Origin: Rhodospirillaceae bacterium
GTDB lineage: Bacteria > Pseudomonadota > Alphaproteobacteria > MPNO01 > UBA2964
Assembly (NCBI GenBank): GCA_002720855.1
Contig: PBIN01000003.1
Location: 1 to 64,000, forward strand
DNA length: 64,000 nucleotides
Direction of reading: 5' to 3'
The notes beneath the pieces are model-generated. The model saw only the letters and a program-made list of their open reading frames with translations, had not been told where the DNA came from and did no database searches. The translations under genes and the position numbers were made by a program. Shown in pieces: positions 1 through 15,579 of the stretch (position 1 is its first letter; each line of letters opens with the position of its first letter).

Positions 1-119
1 CCACCTTCTGCTAAAACCTTCGTGATCGCTGCCGTCAACGTCGTCTTGCCATGGTCAACATGACCAATCGTGCCAATATTACAATGCGGCTTCGTGCGCT
101 CAAACTTCTCCTTAGCCAT
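1..119 (-). CDS. tuf: Elongation factor Tu, N-terminal fragment cut by window edge
   Basis: This is the first 39 codons of a second EF-Tu gene, running off the left edge. EF-Tu is the GTPase that brings aminoacyl-tRNA to the ribosome. The P-loop [15 protein letters not shown] is encoded here. All 119 bases are identical to 16652-16770, the start of the complete tuf gene, while the bases upstream of the two start codons differ. It lies 17 bases downstream of fusA, the usual str-operon place for a tuf gene. The identity is seen directly; gene conversion between the copies is the known explanation for duplicated tuf genes. Confidence 0.97.
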   Translation of the reverse strand, partial: MAKEKFERTKPHCNIGTIGHVDHGKTTLTAAITKVLAEG

Positions 120-136
120 ATCCTTCTCTCCAATTC

Positions 137-2212
137 TTAGGCCAGTTTGGCCTTAACCTCTTCAGCAACCGCCTGCGGCACCTGCTCGTAATGATCAAAA
201 AACATTGTGAATTGAGCGCGGCCCTGACTCATTGACCGCAAATTGTTCACGTAACCAAACATATTCGCCAACGGGACCATCGCGTTAACAACCCGTGCAT
301 TGGCGCGTTGATCCATGCTCGTAACATTGCCGCGCCGGCTATTTAGATCGCCAATGATGTCACCCAAATAATCTTCAGGGGTCACAACCTCGACCCGCAT
401 CATCGGCTCGAGCAATTTGGGCGACGCTTTAGCGACACCTTCACGGAAGGCCGCCCGAGCTGCGATTTCGAAGGCCATGACGGAGGAATCAACGTCATGC
501 GATGCGCCATCCGTAAGCGTCGCCTTAACATCGATCATCGGAAAGCCAGCAATGATGCCATTCTCAACGGCACTCGCGAGACCTTTCTCGACACCCGGGA
601 TAAACTCTTTCGGAACGTTCCCGCCAACAACGGTACTGTCGAACTGGAAACCCGAACCAGCTTCACCAGGTTCGAATGTAATATTCACACGCGCAAACTG
701 CCCTGAACCACCCGTTTGTTTCTTGTGGGTGTAATCGACATCCGATGGCTTGGTGATCGTTTCCCGATAAGCCACTTGCGGTGCACCGACATTGGCATCG
801 ACCTTAAATTCGCGCTTCATGCGATCAACAAGAATTTCGAGATGAAGCTCGCCCATGCCCTTGATGACGGTCTGACCGCTTTCGTAATCACTTGTCACCT
901 GGAATGAAGGGTCTTCCTGAGCCAAACGGTTCAGAGCGACACCCATTTTTTCCTGATCGCTTTTGGTTTTTGGTTCGACAGCAACTTCGATAACCGGATC
1001 GGGAAATTCCATCCTCTCTAGAACAACAGCATTGTCAGCGTCACACAACGTATCGCCAGTCGTTGTGTCCTTGAGCCCAGCCAAAGCGACAATATCACCA
1101 GCACAAGCTTCTTTGAGATCCTCACGCGAATTTGCATGCATCAGAAGAATACGTCCGACGCGCTCACGCTTATTCTTCACTGTATTGAGAAGGGATACGC
1201 CACTTTTCAGGATTCCTGAATAGACACGGACGAAAGTTAAGGAACCAACAAACGGATCGTTCATCACCTTAAACGCGAGCGCACCAAGAGGTTCGCCGTC
1301 GTCACTCTTGCGAACGATTTCCTCGTCACTATCCATGACAACGCCCTTGATCGGCGGGACATCTGTCGGACTTGGAAGGTACTCAATTACAGCGTCGAGC
1401 AATGGTTGCACGCCCTTGTTCTTGAATGCCGAGCCGCAAAGAACGGGAACAAAGGCACCGGAAATCGTTCCCTTGCGGATGCATTCTTTAAGAGTTTCCT
1501 CTGAAGGCTCGTCCCCCTCCAGATAGGCTTCCATTGCGTCGTCATCCTGCTCGACGGCAGTTTCGATCAGTTTTTCACGATATTCCGCGGCTTTGTCTGC
1601 CAATTCAGCCGGGATATCGGTGTATTCGAACTCAGCGCCGAGGCTCTCATCCTTCCAGATAATCGCCTGCATTTTGATCAGGTCAACGACACCAACGAAA
1701 TCGGCTTCCGAACCTATCGGAAGCTGGGCAACCAATGGGTTTGCACCCAAACGGTCCACAATCATATCGACCGTGTTGTACATATCCGCACCAACACGAT
1801 CCATTTTATTTACGAAACAGATACGCGGTACTTCATATTTGTCAGCCTGACGCCACACTGTTTCAGATTGCGGTTCAACGCCGGAAACGGCATCAAACAC
1901 CGCAACTGCACCATCAAGAACTCGCAATGAGCGTTCGACCTCGATCGTAAAGTCAACATGGCCGGGGGTGTCGATGATGTTAATCCGGTGATCGTCCCAG
2001 AAACATGTTGTCGCAGCGGAAGTGATCGTAATACCGCGCTCTTGTTCCTGCTCCATCCAGTCCATTGTGGCCGTGCCTTCATGAACTTCACCGATTTTAT
2101 AAGCGCGTCCCGTGTAGTAGAGAATACGTTCGGTCGTGGTCGTCTTACCGGCGTCAATGTGCGCCATAATGCCGATATTACGATAATGGTCGATTGCTGT
2201 TGTACGGGACAT
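137..2212 (-). CDS. fusA: Translation elongation factor G
   Basis: EF-G is the GTPase that drives translocation and, with RRF, ribosome recycling. The 691-residue length fits the bacterial family. GTPase motifs are in order near the N terminus: [13 protein letters not shown] (G1), DTPGHVDFT (G3) and NKMDRVGAD (G4). The C-terminal part has the typical domain IV/V stretch, including [14 protein letters not shown] and [18 protein letters not shown]. It is third in the str operon (rpsL-rpsG-fusA-tuf), 28 bases after rpsG and 17 bases before tuf. No defect is visible. Confidence 0.98.
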   Translation of the reverse strand: MSRTTAIDHYRNIGIMAHIDAGKTTTTERILYYTGRAYKIGEVHEGTATMDWMEQEQERGITITSAATTCFWDDHRINIIDTPGHVDFTIEVERSLRVLDGAVAVFDAVSGVEPQSETVWRQADKYEVPRICFVNKMDRVGADMYNTVDMIVDRLGANPLVAQLPIGSEADFVGVVDLIKMQAIIWKDESLGAEFEYTDIPAELADKAAEYREKLIETAVEQDDDAMEAYLEGDEPSEETLKECIRKGTISGAFVPVLCGSAFKNKGVQPLLDAVIEYLPSPTDVPPIKGVVMDSDEEIVRKSDDGEPLGALAFKVMNDPFVGSLTFVRVYSGILKSGVSLLNTVKNKRERVGRILLMHANSREDLKEACAGDIVALAGLKDTTTGDTLCDADNAVVLERMEFPDPVIEVAVEPKTKSDQEKMGVALNRLAQEDPSFQVTSDYESGQTVIKGMGELHLEILVDRMKREFKVDANVGAPQVAYRETITKPSDVDYTHKKQTGGSGQFARVNITFEPGEAGSGFQFDSTVVGGNVPKEFIPGVEKGLASAVENGIIAGFPMIDVKATLTDGASHDVDSSVMAFEIAARAAFREGVAKASPKLLEPMMRVEVVTPEDYLGDIIGDLNSRRGNVTSMDQRANARVVNAMVPLANMFGYVNNLRSMSQGRAQFTMFFDHYEQVPQAVAEEVKAKLA

Positions 2213-2240
2213 TTTTCTTTTCCTAAACTCTTACTACTTG

Positions 2241-2711
2241 CTACCAGCGATAATGTGAGAACGCTTTGTTTGCTTCCGCCATTCGGTGCGTGTCTTCGCG
2301 TTTCTTGACCGCATTCCCGCGATTATTCGCGGCATCGAGAAGTTCGTTCGACAACCGATCGGTCATCGTATTTTCAGAACGCTCCCGGGCTGTTTCAATT
2401 ACCCACCGAATGGCAAGGGCCTGACGGCGATCTGCGCGAACCTCGACAGGCACCTGATATGTTGCACCGCCAACACGCCGGGACCGTACTTCAACGGTCG
2501 GCTTCACATTGTCGAGCGCCTCATGAAATGTTTTGACAGGATCCCCGCTTCCCCTGTTGGCGATCGTATCCAACGCTGAATAAACGATCTTTTCAGCAGT
2601 TGACCGCTTGCCCTGCATCATCAGACAGTTAATGAATTTTGCGAGAACGGGATCGCCAAATTTGGCATCCGGTAGAATTTGTCTCTTCTCAGCAGCTCTA
2701 CGGCGTGACAT
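2241..2711 (-). CDS. rpsG: 30S ribosomal protein S7
   Basis: S7 nucleates assembly of the 3' domain of 16S rRNA and lies near the exit site. The 156-residue protein begins [20 protein letters not shown] and carries the conserved segments [14 protein letters not shown] and [14 protein letters not shown]. It sits between rpsL (21 bases upstream) and fusA, as in the standard str operon. In other bacteria S7 represses this operon by binding the rpsL-rpsG spacer; with a spacer of only 21 bases that mode is uncertain here. Confidence 0.98.
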   Translation of the reverse strand: MSRRRAAEKRQILPDAKFGDPVLAKFINCLMMQGKRSTAEKIVYSALDTIANRGSGDPVKTFHEALDNVKPTVEVRSRRVGGATYQVPVEVRADRRQALAIRWVIETARERSENTMTDRLSNELLDAANNRGNAVKKREDTHRMAEANKAFSHYRW

Positions 2712-2732
2712 GGCTCAAATCCCGATTCTGAA

Positions 2733-3104
2733 TTATTTCGGTCGTTTAGCGCCGTATTTAGAACGCCGTTGGCGACGATCCGTCACACCCTGGGTATCCA
2801 AAATACCTCGAATGATATGGTATCGAACACCGGGCAAATCCTTTACGCGCCCACCGCGGATCATCACCACGGAATGTTCCTGAAGATTGTGTCCCTCACC
2901 GGGAATATAGCTGATGACTTCAGCTCCGTTTGTCAGGCGAACGCGCGCGACCTTCCGCAGTGCCGAATTTGGCTTCTTGGGAGTCGTTGTATACACACGC
3001 GTGCAGACACCGCGTTTTTGCGGGCAACCCTGCATTGCCGGAACCTTATTCCGGACGATTGGCCGCTTCCGCGGCTTGCGAATCAACTGGTTTACCGTCG
3101 GCAA
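2733..3104 (-). CDS. rpsL: 30S ribosomal protein S12
   Basis: S12 lies at the decoding centre and affects accuracy. The 123-residue protein has the conserved [20 protein letters not shown] and [16 protein letters not shown] segments. The lysines of KKPNS and of GRVKDLPG, whose replacement is known to give streptomycin resistance, are both present, so the protein looks wild type at those sites. It is first in the str operon, with a consensus promoter about 225 bases upstream and an untranslated leader of roughly 215 bases. Confidence 0.98.
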   Translation of the reverse strand: MPTVNQLIRKPRKRPIVRNKVPAMQGCPQKRGVCTRVYTTTPKKPNSALRKVARVRLTNGAEVISYIPGEGHNLQEHSVVMIRGGRVKDLPGVRYHIIRGILDTQGVTDRRQRRSKYGAKRPK

Positions 3105-3329
3105 AGTCTCTTCCTCAATAGTTCACCGGCCTCGTGCTCGTCCGACCCACTCATCAGATCCCGAGGCCTTAAATTTCGTTCGCACACAACACAACGACCC
3201 TGCGAAAGCAAAAACAGGCCTCCGCGGGCCTTGGCACCGTTACGAACGGTTCGTTACGCTATGTATTCGCCAATTCAACGGGAACGCGTCTAGGATTTAG
3301 GCCTACCACCAGCTCCCAATGAGGCGCGC

Positions 3330-3358
3330 AATATAGTTGCGCCCTATACTCCCGTCAA
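3330..3358 (-). promoter_or_regulatory. Sigma-70 type promoter of the str operon
   Basis: On the minus strand a -35 TTGACG (3353-3358) and a -10 TATATT (3330-3335) are separated by exactly 17 bases. The site lies between the rpoC terminator and rpsL and points toward rpsL. Transcription would begin near 3322, leaving a leader of about 215 bases. Within the leader, the GGCC-rich stretch around 3211-3230 can form a short hairpin. The spacing and near-consensus boxes are seen; promoter activity is inferred. Confidence 0.75.
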
Positions 3359-3401
3359 CAGGGAAAAAACACGAATTTTGTTTGATTTCTCAGATAGTTT
3401 T

Positions 3402-3441
3402 GGGGCTCCGAATAGGTTGGAAATTACCCTTTCGGAGCCCC
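3402..3441 (-). terminator. Hairpin terminator after rpoC
   Basis: An 11-base perfect inverted repeat (GGGGCTCCGAA at 3402-3412 and its complement at 3431-3441) with an 18-base loop begins 20 bases after the rpoC stop codon. On the minus strand the stem is followed by CAAAACTA, so the T-run is weak. It separates the rpoBC transcript from the str promoter at 3330-3358. The remainder of the 3105-3460 gap holds only that promoter and the rpsL leader. Confidence 0.65.
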
Positions 3442-3460
3442 GAATTAGAAATCGCCAAAA

Positions 3461-7696
<4,236 letters not shown>

Positions 7697-7730
7697 TTAA
7701 GTACAAACGTTACCGAATCTCGAATACCGA

Positions 7731-10700
7731 TTACGCTGTTTCGTTTCTATTGAGTTCAACATTCAAGCCAAGGGATTTGAGTTCCTTGACCAAAACATTG
7801 AAGGATTCCGGTATACCCGCTTCGAAGGTGTCATCGCCTCGAACGATGGCTTCATAAACCTTTGTTCGGCCAGACACGTCATCCGATTTAACGGTCAACA
7901 TCTCCTGCAGTGTATAGGCAGCGCCATACGCTTCCAGTGCCCAAACTTCCATTTCACCAAATCGTTGACCACCAAACTGCGCCTTACCGCCCAATGGCTG
8001 CTGGGTAACAAGACTGTAGGGACCAATCGACCGAGCGTGGATTTTGTCGTCCACAAGGTGATGGAGTTTCAACATATAGATGTAACCGACCGTGACTTTG
8101 CGATCGAACTCCTCGCCGGAACGACCATCAAACAGGGTCACTTGGCCGGAAGTCTCGAGACCGGCTTTCGACAACATGTCATTGATGTCATCCTCACGAG
8201 CACCATCGAACACCGGTGTCGCCATCGGCACGCCGTTCCTGAGGTTACTTCCAAGTTCAAGAACCTCTTCATCATCGAGTTTCGAGATGTCCTGGTCGTA
8301 AACTTCTTTCCCATAGACATCTTTCAGCTGCCCCTTGAGCTTGTCGAGCTTACCGTCTTGAACAATCAAATCGAGCATATTACCGATTTGACGACCGAGA
8401 CCGGATGAGGCCCAACCCAAATGGGTTTCGAGGATCTGTCCAACGTTCATCCGAGAGGGAACGCCGAGCGGATTCAGAACGACATCAACTGGCGTTCCGT
8501 CTTCGCGATAGGGCATATCCTCCATCGGAACGATTTTGGAGATAACTCCCTTGTTCCCATGACGACCTGCCATTTTGTCGCCAGGCTGCAGCTTCCGTTT
8601 CACCGCAACGAAAACTTTCACCATTTTCATCACGCCAGGTGGTAGCTCGTCGCCACCCTGGACCTTATCGACCTTGTCGTCGAAACGGGCCTGAAGACGT
8701 TTTTCGCTTTCATCGAACTGCTTACGCACCGCTTCCAAATTCGCCATCACCTTGTCGTTCTTGACGGTGAATTGTGCGAGCTGTCGAGGATTATACTCGT
8801 TGAGCACTTGCTGTGTGATACGGCCGCCTTCTTTCGCACCCTTCGGGCCACTGACGATCGTCTGGTTCGCCAGAATGTCCTTGAGGCTTTGAGCAAAACT
8901 CCGCTCAAGGATCGCGAGTTCGTCATCCCGGTCTTTTGCGAGACGCTCGATTTCCTCACGCTCAATTGCCAATGCGCGCTCATCCTTGTCGACACCGCGC
9001 CTTGAGAATACGCGCACTTCAACTACCGTGCCGGCAACGCCGGGCGGCAGACGCAATGAGGTATCGCGGACGTCAGATGCTTTTTCACCGAAGATCGCCC
9101 GAAGCAGCTTTTCTTCCGGTGTCATCGGGCTTTCGCCTTTTGGCGTTACCTTACCAACAAGAACATCGCCAGGTTCTACCTCAGCGCCGATATAGACAAT
9201 TCCCGCTTCATCAAGGTTTTTGAGCGCTTCCTCACCGACGTTTGGAATATCGCGCGTCACCTCTTCCTGACCCAGCTTTGTATCGCGTGCCATGACCTCA
9301 AACTCTTCGATATGGATCGAAGTGAAGACGTCATCGCGAGCAATTCTTTCCGAAATCAGGATCGAATCTTCAAAGTTGTAGCCGTGCCAGGCCATGAAGG
9401 CGACGAGCACATTGCGGCCAAGAGCCAGTTCACCGAGTTCGGTAGAGGGTCCATCAGCAATGATGTCACCGGCAACAACCTGATCACCGACCTTCACTAG
9501 TGGCCGTTGGTTAATGCAGGTATTCTGGTTCGAACGCTGAAACTTGCGAAGATTATAGATGTCAACGCCAGGCGAAGGGAGTTCTGTATCGCCGGTCGCC
9601 CGCACAACAATACGTGTTGCATCGACCTGATCGACGATTCCAGTACGCTTCGCAACGATTGTTGCACCGGACCCTCGCGCAACGGCTTCCTCCATGCCGG
9701 TCCCAACCAATGGCGCTTCAGCACGCACCAATGGCACGGCCTGACGCATCATATTGGACCCCATCAAGGCCCGGTTGGCGTCATCGTTTTCCAGGAATGG
9801 GATGAGGGCCGACGCAACCGAAACAAGCTGCTTAGGCGACACGTCGATATAATCGATGTCTTCCCGACGGGCCATCGCGAACTCACCGCTGACGCGGCAA
9901 CTAACGAGATCCTCAACAAACTTGCCGCTCTTGTCGAGTTCGGCATTTGCCTGCGCAACGGTATAGCGCCCCTCCTCAATCGCTGAGAGATAAATAACCT
10001 CTTCCGTCACCTTACCCTTATTCACCACGCGATAGGGTGTTTCGATAAAGCCGTACTGATTAACTCGGGCGTAAGTGGCCAATGAATTGATCAGGCCGAT
10101 ATTCGGCCCTTCCGGCGTTTCAATCGGGCAAATTCGACCATAATGCGTCGGATGTACATCACGGACCTCGAAACCTGCCCGTTCACGAGTTAAACCGCCA
10201 GGACCAAGAGCCGACAAGCGGCGCTTATGGGTAATTTCGCTGAGCGGATTGGTTTGGTCCATAAATTGCGATAGCTGCGAAGAGCCAAAGAATTCGCGAA
10301 CCGCTGCTGCAGCAGGTTTGGCGTTAATCAAATCCTGCGGCATGACGGAATCCAGTTCTACCGAACTCATCCGTTCACGGATCGCACGCTCCATCCGCAG
10401 CAAGCCAATGCGATACTGATTTTCCATCAATTCACCAACTGACCGCACGCGACGGTTTCCAAGGTGATCGATGTCATCAATGTCGCCGTGACCATCCTTA
10501 AGACGAACCAGCAACTTAATTACGGCAAGGATGTCCTCTTTCCGCAGAATTCGAAGCGTGTCTTCGGTTTCCAGCTCAAGACGCGCATTCATTTTAACCC
10601 GTCCGACAGCAGACAGGTCATAGCGTTCCCCGTCGAAAAACAAGCTGTTGAACATTGCTTCCGCGGTTTCCGGCGTCGGCGGCTCACCGGGACGCATCAC

Positions 10701-11906
10701 GCGGTAAATATCCATAAGAGCTTCATTGCGGCTGCGATTCTTATCGACAGCAAGCGTATTCCGAATGTATGGGCCGACAGTCAAATGATCGATTGCCAAT
10801 ACCGGCAATTCCTTGATCCCACCCTCGCCCAAAGCTTCGAGGTTTTCCTCTGTGATTTCGTCTCCGGCTTCGACATAAACTTCACCGGTTTTCTCGTTGA
10901 TCAGGTCTTCCGCTATGTACTGACCGATCAGCTCTTCATTTTGAATAAGCTGTTCTTTCAGACCATCCGATTTGAGCTTGTTGGCAAGGCGCGGCGTAAC
11001 GCGAGTTCCCGCTTCCGCCATGACTTTGCTGCCGCGAGCATTGATCAAATCATTAATGATTTTCACGCCTCCCTGGTATGCTTCGGGGTCAAATGGCGTT
11101 TTCCAGGCATCCTTCGTTTTTGTGTAAATTTTTGTCTGATAAAATTCTTCGAAAATCTCCTCAGTGGACATGCCAGAAGCATCTTCAGGAAGAAGAATTT
11201 GACCGTCCTCTGAGAGTTCCAACCTCTTTGCTTCAGTGGCGACTGAGTCGAGCGCCATCATCAAAGTCGTCACAGGCAATTTTCTGCGGCGATCAATTCT
11301 GACATAGACGAGATCCTTGGCATCAAATTCAAAATCAAGCCAGGAACCGCGATACGGAATTATGCGCGCTGCAAACAGATATTTGCCCGAAGAATGTGTC
11401 TTACCCTTGTCATGGTCATAAAACACACCAGGTGATCGATGCATTTGCGAAACAATCACCCGTTCCGTGCCATTGATCACGAAGGTTCCGTTGTCGGTCA
11501 TCAGCGGCAGGTCGCCCATATAGACGTCCTGCTCCTTGATATCGCGGACCGAACGTGCGCCGGTTTCTTCATCGACGTCAAAAACGACGAGCCGTAAAGT
11601 CAACTTCAAAGGCGCTGCAAACGTCACGCCGCGCTGTTGACACTCCTCAACATCGTATTTCGGCGACTCAAGCTCAAACTTTACAAATTCAAGCGTACCG
11701 TTCTCCGAAAAATCCTTAATCGGAAACACAGATTCAAAGACTGCCTGGAGTCCGGAACTGGTCCGCTCCTCCGTTGGCACATTGATCTGTAGAAAGCTGT
11801 CGTAAGACGCTTTCTGAACCTCAATAAGGTTCGGCATTGGTGTGGCTTCGTGGAGCCGACCAAAACTTTTACGGATACGTTTTCGTTGAGTGAACGACTT
11901 GGCCAT
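7731..11906 (-). CDS. rpoB: RNA polymerase beta subunit
   Basis: RpoB forms the other half of the catalytic cleft. The length of 1391 residues fits Alphaproteobacteria. The rifampicin-region segment [20 protein letters not shown] followed by [10 protein letters not shown] is intact and wild type in appearance. [14 protein letters not shown] and the C-terminal [20 protein letters not shown] are also present. It lies between rplL, across a 160-base spacer with two hairpins, and rpoC. No oddities were seen. Confidence 0.99.
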   Translation of the reverse strand: MAKSFTQRKRIRKSFGRLHEATPMPNLIEVQKASYDSFLQINVPTEERTSSGLQAVFESVFPIKDFSENGTLEFVKFELESPKYDVEECQQRGVTFAAPLKLTLRLVVFDVDEETGARSVRDIKEQDVYMGDLPLMTDNGTFVINGTERVIVSQMHRSPGVFYDHDKGKTHSSGKYLFAARIIPYRGSWLDFEFDAKDLVYVRIDRRRKLPVTTLMMALDSVATEAKRLELSEDGQILLPEDASGMSTEEIFEEFYQTKIYTKTKDAWKTPFDPEAYQGGVKIINDLINARGSKVMAEAGTRVTPRLANKLKSDGLKEQLIQNEELIGQYIAEDLINEKTGEVYVEAGDEITEENLEALGEGGIKELPVLAIDHLTVGPYIRNTLAVDKNRSRNEALMDIYRVMRPGEPPTPETAEAMFNSLFFDGERYDLSAVGRVKMNARLELETEDTLRILRKEDILAVIKLLVRLKDGHGDIDDIDHLGNRRVRSVGELMENQYRIGLLRMERAIRERMSSVELDSVMPQDLINAKPAAAAVREFFGSSQLSQFMDQTNPLSEITHKRRLSALGPGGLTRERAGFEVRDVHPTHYGRICPIETPEGPNIGLINSLATYARVNQYGFIETPYRVVNKGKVTEEVIYLSAIEEGRYTVAQANAELDKSGKFVEDLVSCRVSGEFAMARREDIDYIDVSPKQLVSVASALIPFLENDDANRALMGSNMMRQAVPLVRAEAPLVGTGMEEAVARGSGATIVAKRTGIVDQVDATRIVVRATGDTELPSPGVDIYNLRKFQRSNQNTCINQRPLVKVGDQVVAGDIIADGPSTELGELALGRNVLVAFMAWHGYNFEDSILISERIARDDVFTSIHIEEFEVMARDTKLGQEEVTRDIPNVGEEALKNLDEAGIVYIGAEVEPGDVLVGKVTPKGESPMTPEEKLLRAIFGEKASDVRDTSLRLPPGVAGTVVEVRVFSRRGVDKDERALAIEREEIERLAKDRDDELAILERSFAQSLKDILANQTIVSGPKGAKEGGRITQQVLNEYNPRQLAQFTVKNDKVMANLEAVRKQFDESEKRLQARFDDKVDKVQGGDELPPGVMKMVKVFVAVKRKLQPGDKMAGRHGNKGVISKIVPMEDMPYREDGTPVDVVLNPLGVPSRMNVGQILETHLGWASSGLGRQIGNMLDLIVQDGKLDKLKGQLKDVYGKEVYDQDISKLDDEEVLELGSNLRNGVPMATPVFDGAREDDINDMLSKAGLETSGQVTLFDGRSGEEFDRKVTVGYIYMLKLHHLVDDKIHARSIGPYSLVTQQPLGGKAQFGGQRFGEMEVWALEAYGAAYTLQEMLTVKSDDVSGRTKVYEAIVRGDDTFEAGIPESFNVLVKELKSLGLNVELNRNETA

Positions 11907-11947
11907 TTAAACCTCTCAACCGCTAGAGCGATCGTATGCGCGGCACT

Positions 11948-12025
11948 CTGCACCAAAAGGCATCTGGTGCAGGGCCGCAGTATTAAACACAATCCCCGGC
12001 AAACTACGGCATGGATCACATGCCG
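11948..12025 (-). promoter_or_regulatory. Two hairpins in the rplL-rpoB spacer
   Basis: The 160-base spacer between rplL and rpoB holds two perfect inverted repeats. One is CTGCACCA with its complement at 11948-11955 / 11965-11972 and a 9-base loop. The other is CGGCATG with its complement at 12007-12013 / 12019-12025 and a 5-base loop. Neither has a T-run. In other Proteobacteria this spacer holds an attenuator and an RNase III site that lower rpoBC expression relative to ribosomal proteins. The repeats are seen; the function is inferred by position. Confidence 0.5.
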
Positions 12026-12066
12026 CAGCACCGGAAATCAACTTTTTACCCAACTGAAACAACAGC

Positions 12067-12447
12067 CTATTTGAGCTCAACTGTTGCGCCAGCTTCCTCA
12101 AGCTTAGCCTTGATCTCTTCGGCTTCGTCTTTTGCCGCGTCTTCCTTAATAGGTTTCGGCACGCCCTCGACGAGGTCCTTGGCTTCTTTAAGACCAAGTC
12201 CTGTAATGCCGCGAACTTCTTTAATAACGTTGATTTTCTTGTCGCCAAAGCTCGTGAGAATGACATCAAGAGTGTCTTTCTCCTCTGCGGCCCCTGCGGC
12301 TTCTCCACCACCCGCGGCTGCGGCAACAGCAACAGGTGCAGCAGCAGAGACGCCCCATTTCTCTTCAAGCATCTTGCTCAACTCGGCCGCTTCAAGGACG
12401 GTCAGAGCCGACAGGTCGTCGACAATTTTTTCAAGATCGGTAGCCAT
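12067..12447 (-). CDS. rplL: 50S ribosomal protein L7/L12
   Basis: L7/L12 forms the flexible stalk dimers that recruit translation GTPases. The 126-residue protein shows the three expected parts: an N-terminal dimerization segment ([20 protein letters not shown]), an Ala/Gly-rich hinge around residues 36-57, and a C-terminal domain with [20 protein letters not shown]. It follows rplJ by 54 bases, the classical stalk operon order. Confidence 0.98.
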   Translation of the reverse strand: MATDLEKIVDDLSALTVLEAAELSKMLEEKWGVSAAAPVAVAAAAGGGEAAGAAEEKDTLDVILTSFGDKKINVIKEVRGITGLGLKEAKDLVEGVPKPIKEDAAKDEAEEIKAKLEEAGATVELK

Positions 12448-12501
12448 TATATTCTCCTAACTATATTTGCATTTCTGTAACAATTGATCGGGTTAACCGG
12501 C

Positions 12502-13020
12502 TTAAGCGGCCTCGCTCTGTGAAGCGTGCGCCTGGACGACACGCGCAAGCTGACCAGCGGGTGCTTGAACAACGCCTGCAATTCTTGTTGCAGGTGTATT
12601 CAGCATACCGATGATCTTGCCACGCAGCGCGTCAAGCGACGGCAGTTTCGCGAGGGTTTTGATCTCAGCCATATCCATGGGATTTTCGAACAACCCACCA
12701 CCGATAATTTCGAGTTTTTCGTTATCATCGGCATATTCGACGGCGACCTTTGCTGCAGCAACCGGATCCTCCGAAAAGGCAATCGCGGTCGGTCCAGCAA
12801 ACAACTCCGTAAGATGCTCGAATTTAGTCCCTTGGAGGGCAAGACGCGTCAGTCGGTTTTTTGTGACTTTGAAACTGGCCCCCGACTCGCGCATACGACG
12901 ACGTAGATCAGACGATTCCGCTACTGTTAGCCCGCTAGGACGGGTAACGATAACGAGATTGGCCGATCCGAAGACGCCATTGAGCGAAGCAACCAGCTTT
13001 TCCTTCTGCATTCGGTCCAC
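12502..13020 (-). CDS. rplJ: 50S ribosomal protein L10
   Basis: L10 anchors the L7/L12 dimers to 23S rRNA. The 172-residue protein begins MDRMQKEKLVASLNGVFGSA and ends in an Ala-rich helix, as expected for the site of L12 binding. A leader of 322 bases precedes it, where the L10-L12 complex is known to repress translation in other bacteria. It precedes rplL. Confidence 0.97.
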   Translation of the reverse strand: MDRMQKEKLVASLNGVFGSANLVIVTRPSGLTVAESSDLRRRMRESGASFKVTKNRLTRLALQGTKFEHLTELFAGPTAIAFSEDPVAAAKVAVEYADDNEKLEIIGGGLFENPMDMAEIKTLAKLPSLDALRGKIIGMLNTPATRIAGVVQAPAGQLARVVQAHASQSEAA

Positions 13021-13342
13021 GCAATTTCTCCTTGCGTTTGTATCGGCGCCTGACTGAAGGCACCGAAACCGTTTACACTAGGTCCCATCGGCGAATCCGA
13101 TAGGCCCGGATTGCCTGTCCCAGAAGCTTAAGCCACATCCCGCACCACCTGGGTGATACAGAAACGCTTGCACCCCCGTCTATACAGGCGGGTCAAACCC
13201 CGCTTTACCCCGGTCGGCCAAATTTGGTGGCCTCCCGAATTCCTGTAGTCTCGGACAGGTCGGAACCGGTGATACGCTCCGGCTCCTTACGCAACTACCG
13301 CTTTAGCAATACCAAAACGGTAGAATTCCTTTCGGCACCCGC
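13021..13342 (-). promoter_or_regulatory. rplJ leader / rplA-rplJ spacer, probable L10 control region
   Basis: This 322-base gap between rplA and rplJ holds no open frame that resembles a gene. It is rich in short inverted repeats, for example around 13085-13110 and GGCC-based pairing near 13217-13232. In Proteobacteria the same spacer carries the rplJ promoter and the structured leader bound by L10-L12 for autoregulation. I saw no convincing -35/-10 pair. The call rests on position and structure richness; an Rfam L10_leader search would decide it. Confidence 0.45.
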
Positions 13343-14041
13343 CTAATCAGCGAGCGCACTTGCTATTTCAAGCGTGATACCCGGCCCCATTGTGGAACTG
13401 AGGGAAATCCGCTTGATATAAGTACCTTTTGCACCGCTAGGTTTCGCCTTGTTAACAGCGCCCACCAGCGTGCGAACATTTTCGAGCAAAGCATCTTCAG
13501 AAAAGCTCGCCTTACCGACACCGGCATGAATAATACCGGCCTTCTCGACCCGATATTCTACCTGCCCGCCCTTAGCGCTCTTGATCGCTGCAGCGACATC
13601 CTGTGTCACCGATCCAAGTTTGGGGTTAGGCATCATGCCCCGCGGACCAAGGATTTTACCGAGCTTTCCGACGACAGGCATCATGTCGGGAGTTGCGATA
13701 CAACGGTCAAAATCAATATCCCCCTTTTGTACCTGCTCAGCCAGATCATCGGCACCGACTATATCTGCGCCGGCCGCCTTAGCTTCGTCGGCCTTTTCGC
13801 CCTTCGCAAAAACTCCAACGCGAACCGACTTCCCGGTCCCGTGAGGAAGGTCGATCACGCCACGAACATTCTGATCGGCATGGCGGGGATCGACGCCCAA
13901 ATTCATCGATAACTCAATGGTTTCATCGAATTTCGCTTTTGCGTTCTCCTTAACCAGTTTTACCGCTTCCGCAATTTCATACTGCTTGGTCCGGTCAATT
14001 GACTCGGACGCCGCTTTCATACGTTTTCCTGATCCTGCCAT
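13343..14041 (-). CDS. rplA: 50S ribosomal protein L1
   Basis: L1 forms the mobile stalk at the E site. The 232-residue protein contains the family hallmarks [10 protein letters not shown] and [14 protein letters not shown], followed by [19 protein letters not shown]. Its start codon lies 1 base after the rplK stop, so the two are translated as a pair. In other bacteria L1 represses the rplK-rplA operon. Confidence 0.98.
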   Translation of the reverse strand: MAGSGKRMKAASESIDRTKQYEIAEAVKLVKENAKAKFDETIELSMNLGVDPRHADQNVRGVIDLPHGTGKSVRVGVFAKGEKADEAKAAGADIVGADDLAEQVQKGDIDFDRCIATPDMMPVVGKLGKILGPRGMMPNPKLGSVTQDVAAAIKSAKGGQVEYRVEKAGIIHAGVGKASFSEDALLENVRTLVGAVNKAKPSGAKGTYIKRISLSSTMGPGITLEIASALAD

Positions 14042-14042
14042 C

Positions 14043-14474
14043 TTACGACCCCGTCACCTGAATACCCATCGACCGTGCTGAACCGGCAAGAATTTTAGCT
14101 GCTGCTTCAACGTCGTTCGAATTGAGATCCGCTTTCTTCAATTCTGCGATCTCACGAAGCTGGTCCATTGAAACTGACCCAACAATATCGCGCCCTGGTT
14201 CCTCGGACCCTTTGGGTAGCTTGGCAGCCTTCTTAATAAAATAAGAAGCAGGCGGGCTTTTGGTTTCAAACGAGAATGACCGATCAGCATACACCGTAAT
14301 AACCGTTGGGATTGGAACACCCTGCTCGTCATTTTGAGTATGCGCATTAAATGCTTTGCAAAATTCCATAATATTGAGGCCTGCCTGACCCAATGCCGGC
14401 CCAATGGGGGGCGATGGATTAGCTTGACCTGCAGGAACCTGCAGTTTGATGTAGCTATCAACTTTCTTTGCCAT
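14043..14474 (-). CDS. rplK: 50S ribosomal protein L11
   Basis: L11 binds the GTPase-associated centre of 23S rRNA and is needed for RelA sensing of uncharged tRNA. The 143-residue protein has the Pro-rich N-terminal segment [19 protein letters not shown] and the C-terminal rRNA-binding end [13 protein letters not shown]. It follows nusG by 92 bases and precedes rplA by 1 base. Confidence 0.98.
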   Translation of the reverse strand: MAKKVDSYIKLQVPAGQANPSPPIGPALGQAGLNIMEFCKAFNAHTQNDEQGVPIPTVITVYADRSFSFETKSPPASYFIKKAAKLPKGSEEPGRDIVGSVSMDQLREIAELKKADLNSNDVEAAAKILAGSARSMGIQVTGS

Positions 14475-14566
14475 TTTATCCTCAGTCCTTTGCCTAAGGG
14501 CGCGGTACGACTATGGCCAGCCTCCCGCACGGGTTTTGCCGAAAATTTCGGCTTCGAATTACAGGT

Positions 14567-15097
14567 CTATAACTTTTCGACCTGCGAATACTCCAACTCT
14601 ACCGGCGTCGCGCGGCCAAAAATGGACACAGCAACCTTTAACCGGGCCTTTTCCTCATCAACCTCTTCAACAATTCCATTGAAAGAGCTGAAGGGTCCGT
14701 CAGCGACGCGAACCTGCTCGCCAACATCGAACGTTATCATCGGCTTGGGCCGTTCAATGCCTTCAGCGACCTGATGCATTATACGGTCTGCCTCTGCCTG
14801 GCTAATCGGGCTCGGCTTGCCGCCCCCTCCCAAAAAGCCAGTCACCTTTGGCGTGTTTTTCACCAGATGCCAGCTCTCATCGGTCATTTCCATTTTGGCC
14901 AATACGTAGCCTGGAAAAAATTTACGTTCCGAACTGACCTTGGTTCCGCGACGAAGATGAACAACCTCCTCCGACGGCACTTCAACAGCCTCTATCAAGT
15001 CGTCCATTCCTTTTTGAACAGCTTGCTCGCGAATGGATTGGGCGACTTTGTTTTCGAAGCCCGAATAGACGTGTACGACGTACCAGCGTGCAGTCAC
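14567..15097 (-). CDS. nusG: Transcription elongation/antitermination factor NusG
   Basis: NusG binds RNA polymerase and couples it to Rho and to ribosomal S10. The 176-residue protein starts [18 protein letters not shown] (NGN domain) and has the [10 protein letters not shown] core. It ends with a KOW domain ([20 protein letters not shown]). It begins 3 bases after the secE stop codon, a standard secE-nusG pair. Confidence 0.98.
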   Translation of the reverse strand: MTARWYVVHVYSGFENKVAQSIREQAVQKGMDDLIEAVEVPSEEVVHLRRGTKVSSERKFFPGYVLAKMEMTDESWHLVKNTPKVTGFLGGGGKPSPISQAEADRIMHQVAEGIERPKPMITFDVGEQVRVADGPFSSFNGIVEEVDEEKARLKVAVSIFGRATPVELEYSQVEKL

Positions 15098-15100
15098 CGA

Positions 15101-15298
15101 TTAACCTCCAAGACCCAGAATTTCTTTGACGAGCACTGCCAAAGCCTGATCAACAAAAAAGAAAAACGTCGCTGTCAGGATGACAAAGATGAACACCATA
15201 ACCGTCGAAACGGTGGTTTCCTTGCGGGTCGGCCAGGTAACCTTCGCTACTTCGCGACGCACCTGCTGAACGAACTCTAAGGGGTTAGTTTTTGCCAT
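15101..15298 (-). CDS. secE: Preprotein translocase subunit SecE
   Basis: SecE clamps SecY in the inner-membrane protein channel. The 65-residue protein is of the short single-span type. A basic amphipathic segment (QQVRREVAKVTWPTRKET) is followed by one membrane helix rich in Val, Phe and Ile around residues 32-50. I chose the ATG at 15296-15298, which gives MAKTNPLEFV. A longer frame would run back into tRNA-Trp and is not credible. Confidence 0.95.
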   Translation of the reverse strand: MAKTNPLEFVQQVRREVAKVTWPTRKETTVSTVMVFIFVILTATFFFFVDQALAVLVKEILGLGG

Positions 15299-15361
15299 AC
15301 TTCTTACCGTTTGGACGGTATCTTCGACTTGCGTCGTATACGAAAGGGACGAATAGATCAC

Positions 15362-15437
15362 TGGCAGGAGTGGAGGGACTCGAACCCACAACCCCCGGTT
15401 TTGGAGACCGGTGCTCTGCCAATTGAGCTACACTCCT
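15362..15437 (-). tRNA. tRNA-Trp (CCA anticodon)
   Basis: A 76-base cloverleaf reads AGGAGTGTAGCTCAATTGGC at the 5' end and has the anticodon loop CTCCAAA, giving anticodon CCA for tryptophan. The 3' CCA is encoded at 15362-15364. It lies between tuf and secE, a common position for trpT. The 142-base gap to tuf has a TATAGA box on the minus strand but no well-spaced -35, so a separate promoter is only possible. Confidence 0.97.
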
Positions 15438-15579
15438 CCCGACAACCTCGTCGCGCTCAAAATCACTCGACGATGCTGCAATCTATACGACGCTGTCGCA
15501 TTCCGTTGTTCAAGAGTCTAAACTCCGGAAAAGACCGTCTTGTTTTCCCATACACAAGCGGAAAATTCTGCCTGTACCT

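Noticed and set aside
10464-11213. Plus-strand frame of about 250 codons inside rpoB
   Set aside because: Antisense shadow of rpoB with no family features and no ribosome site.
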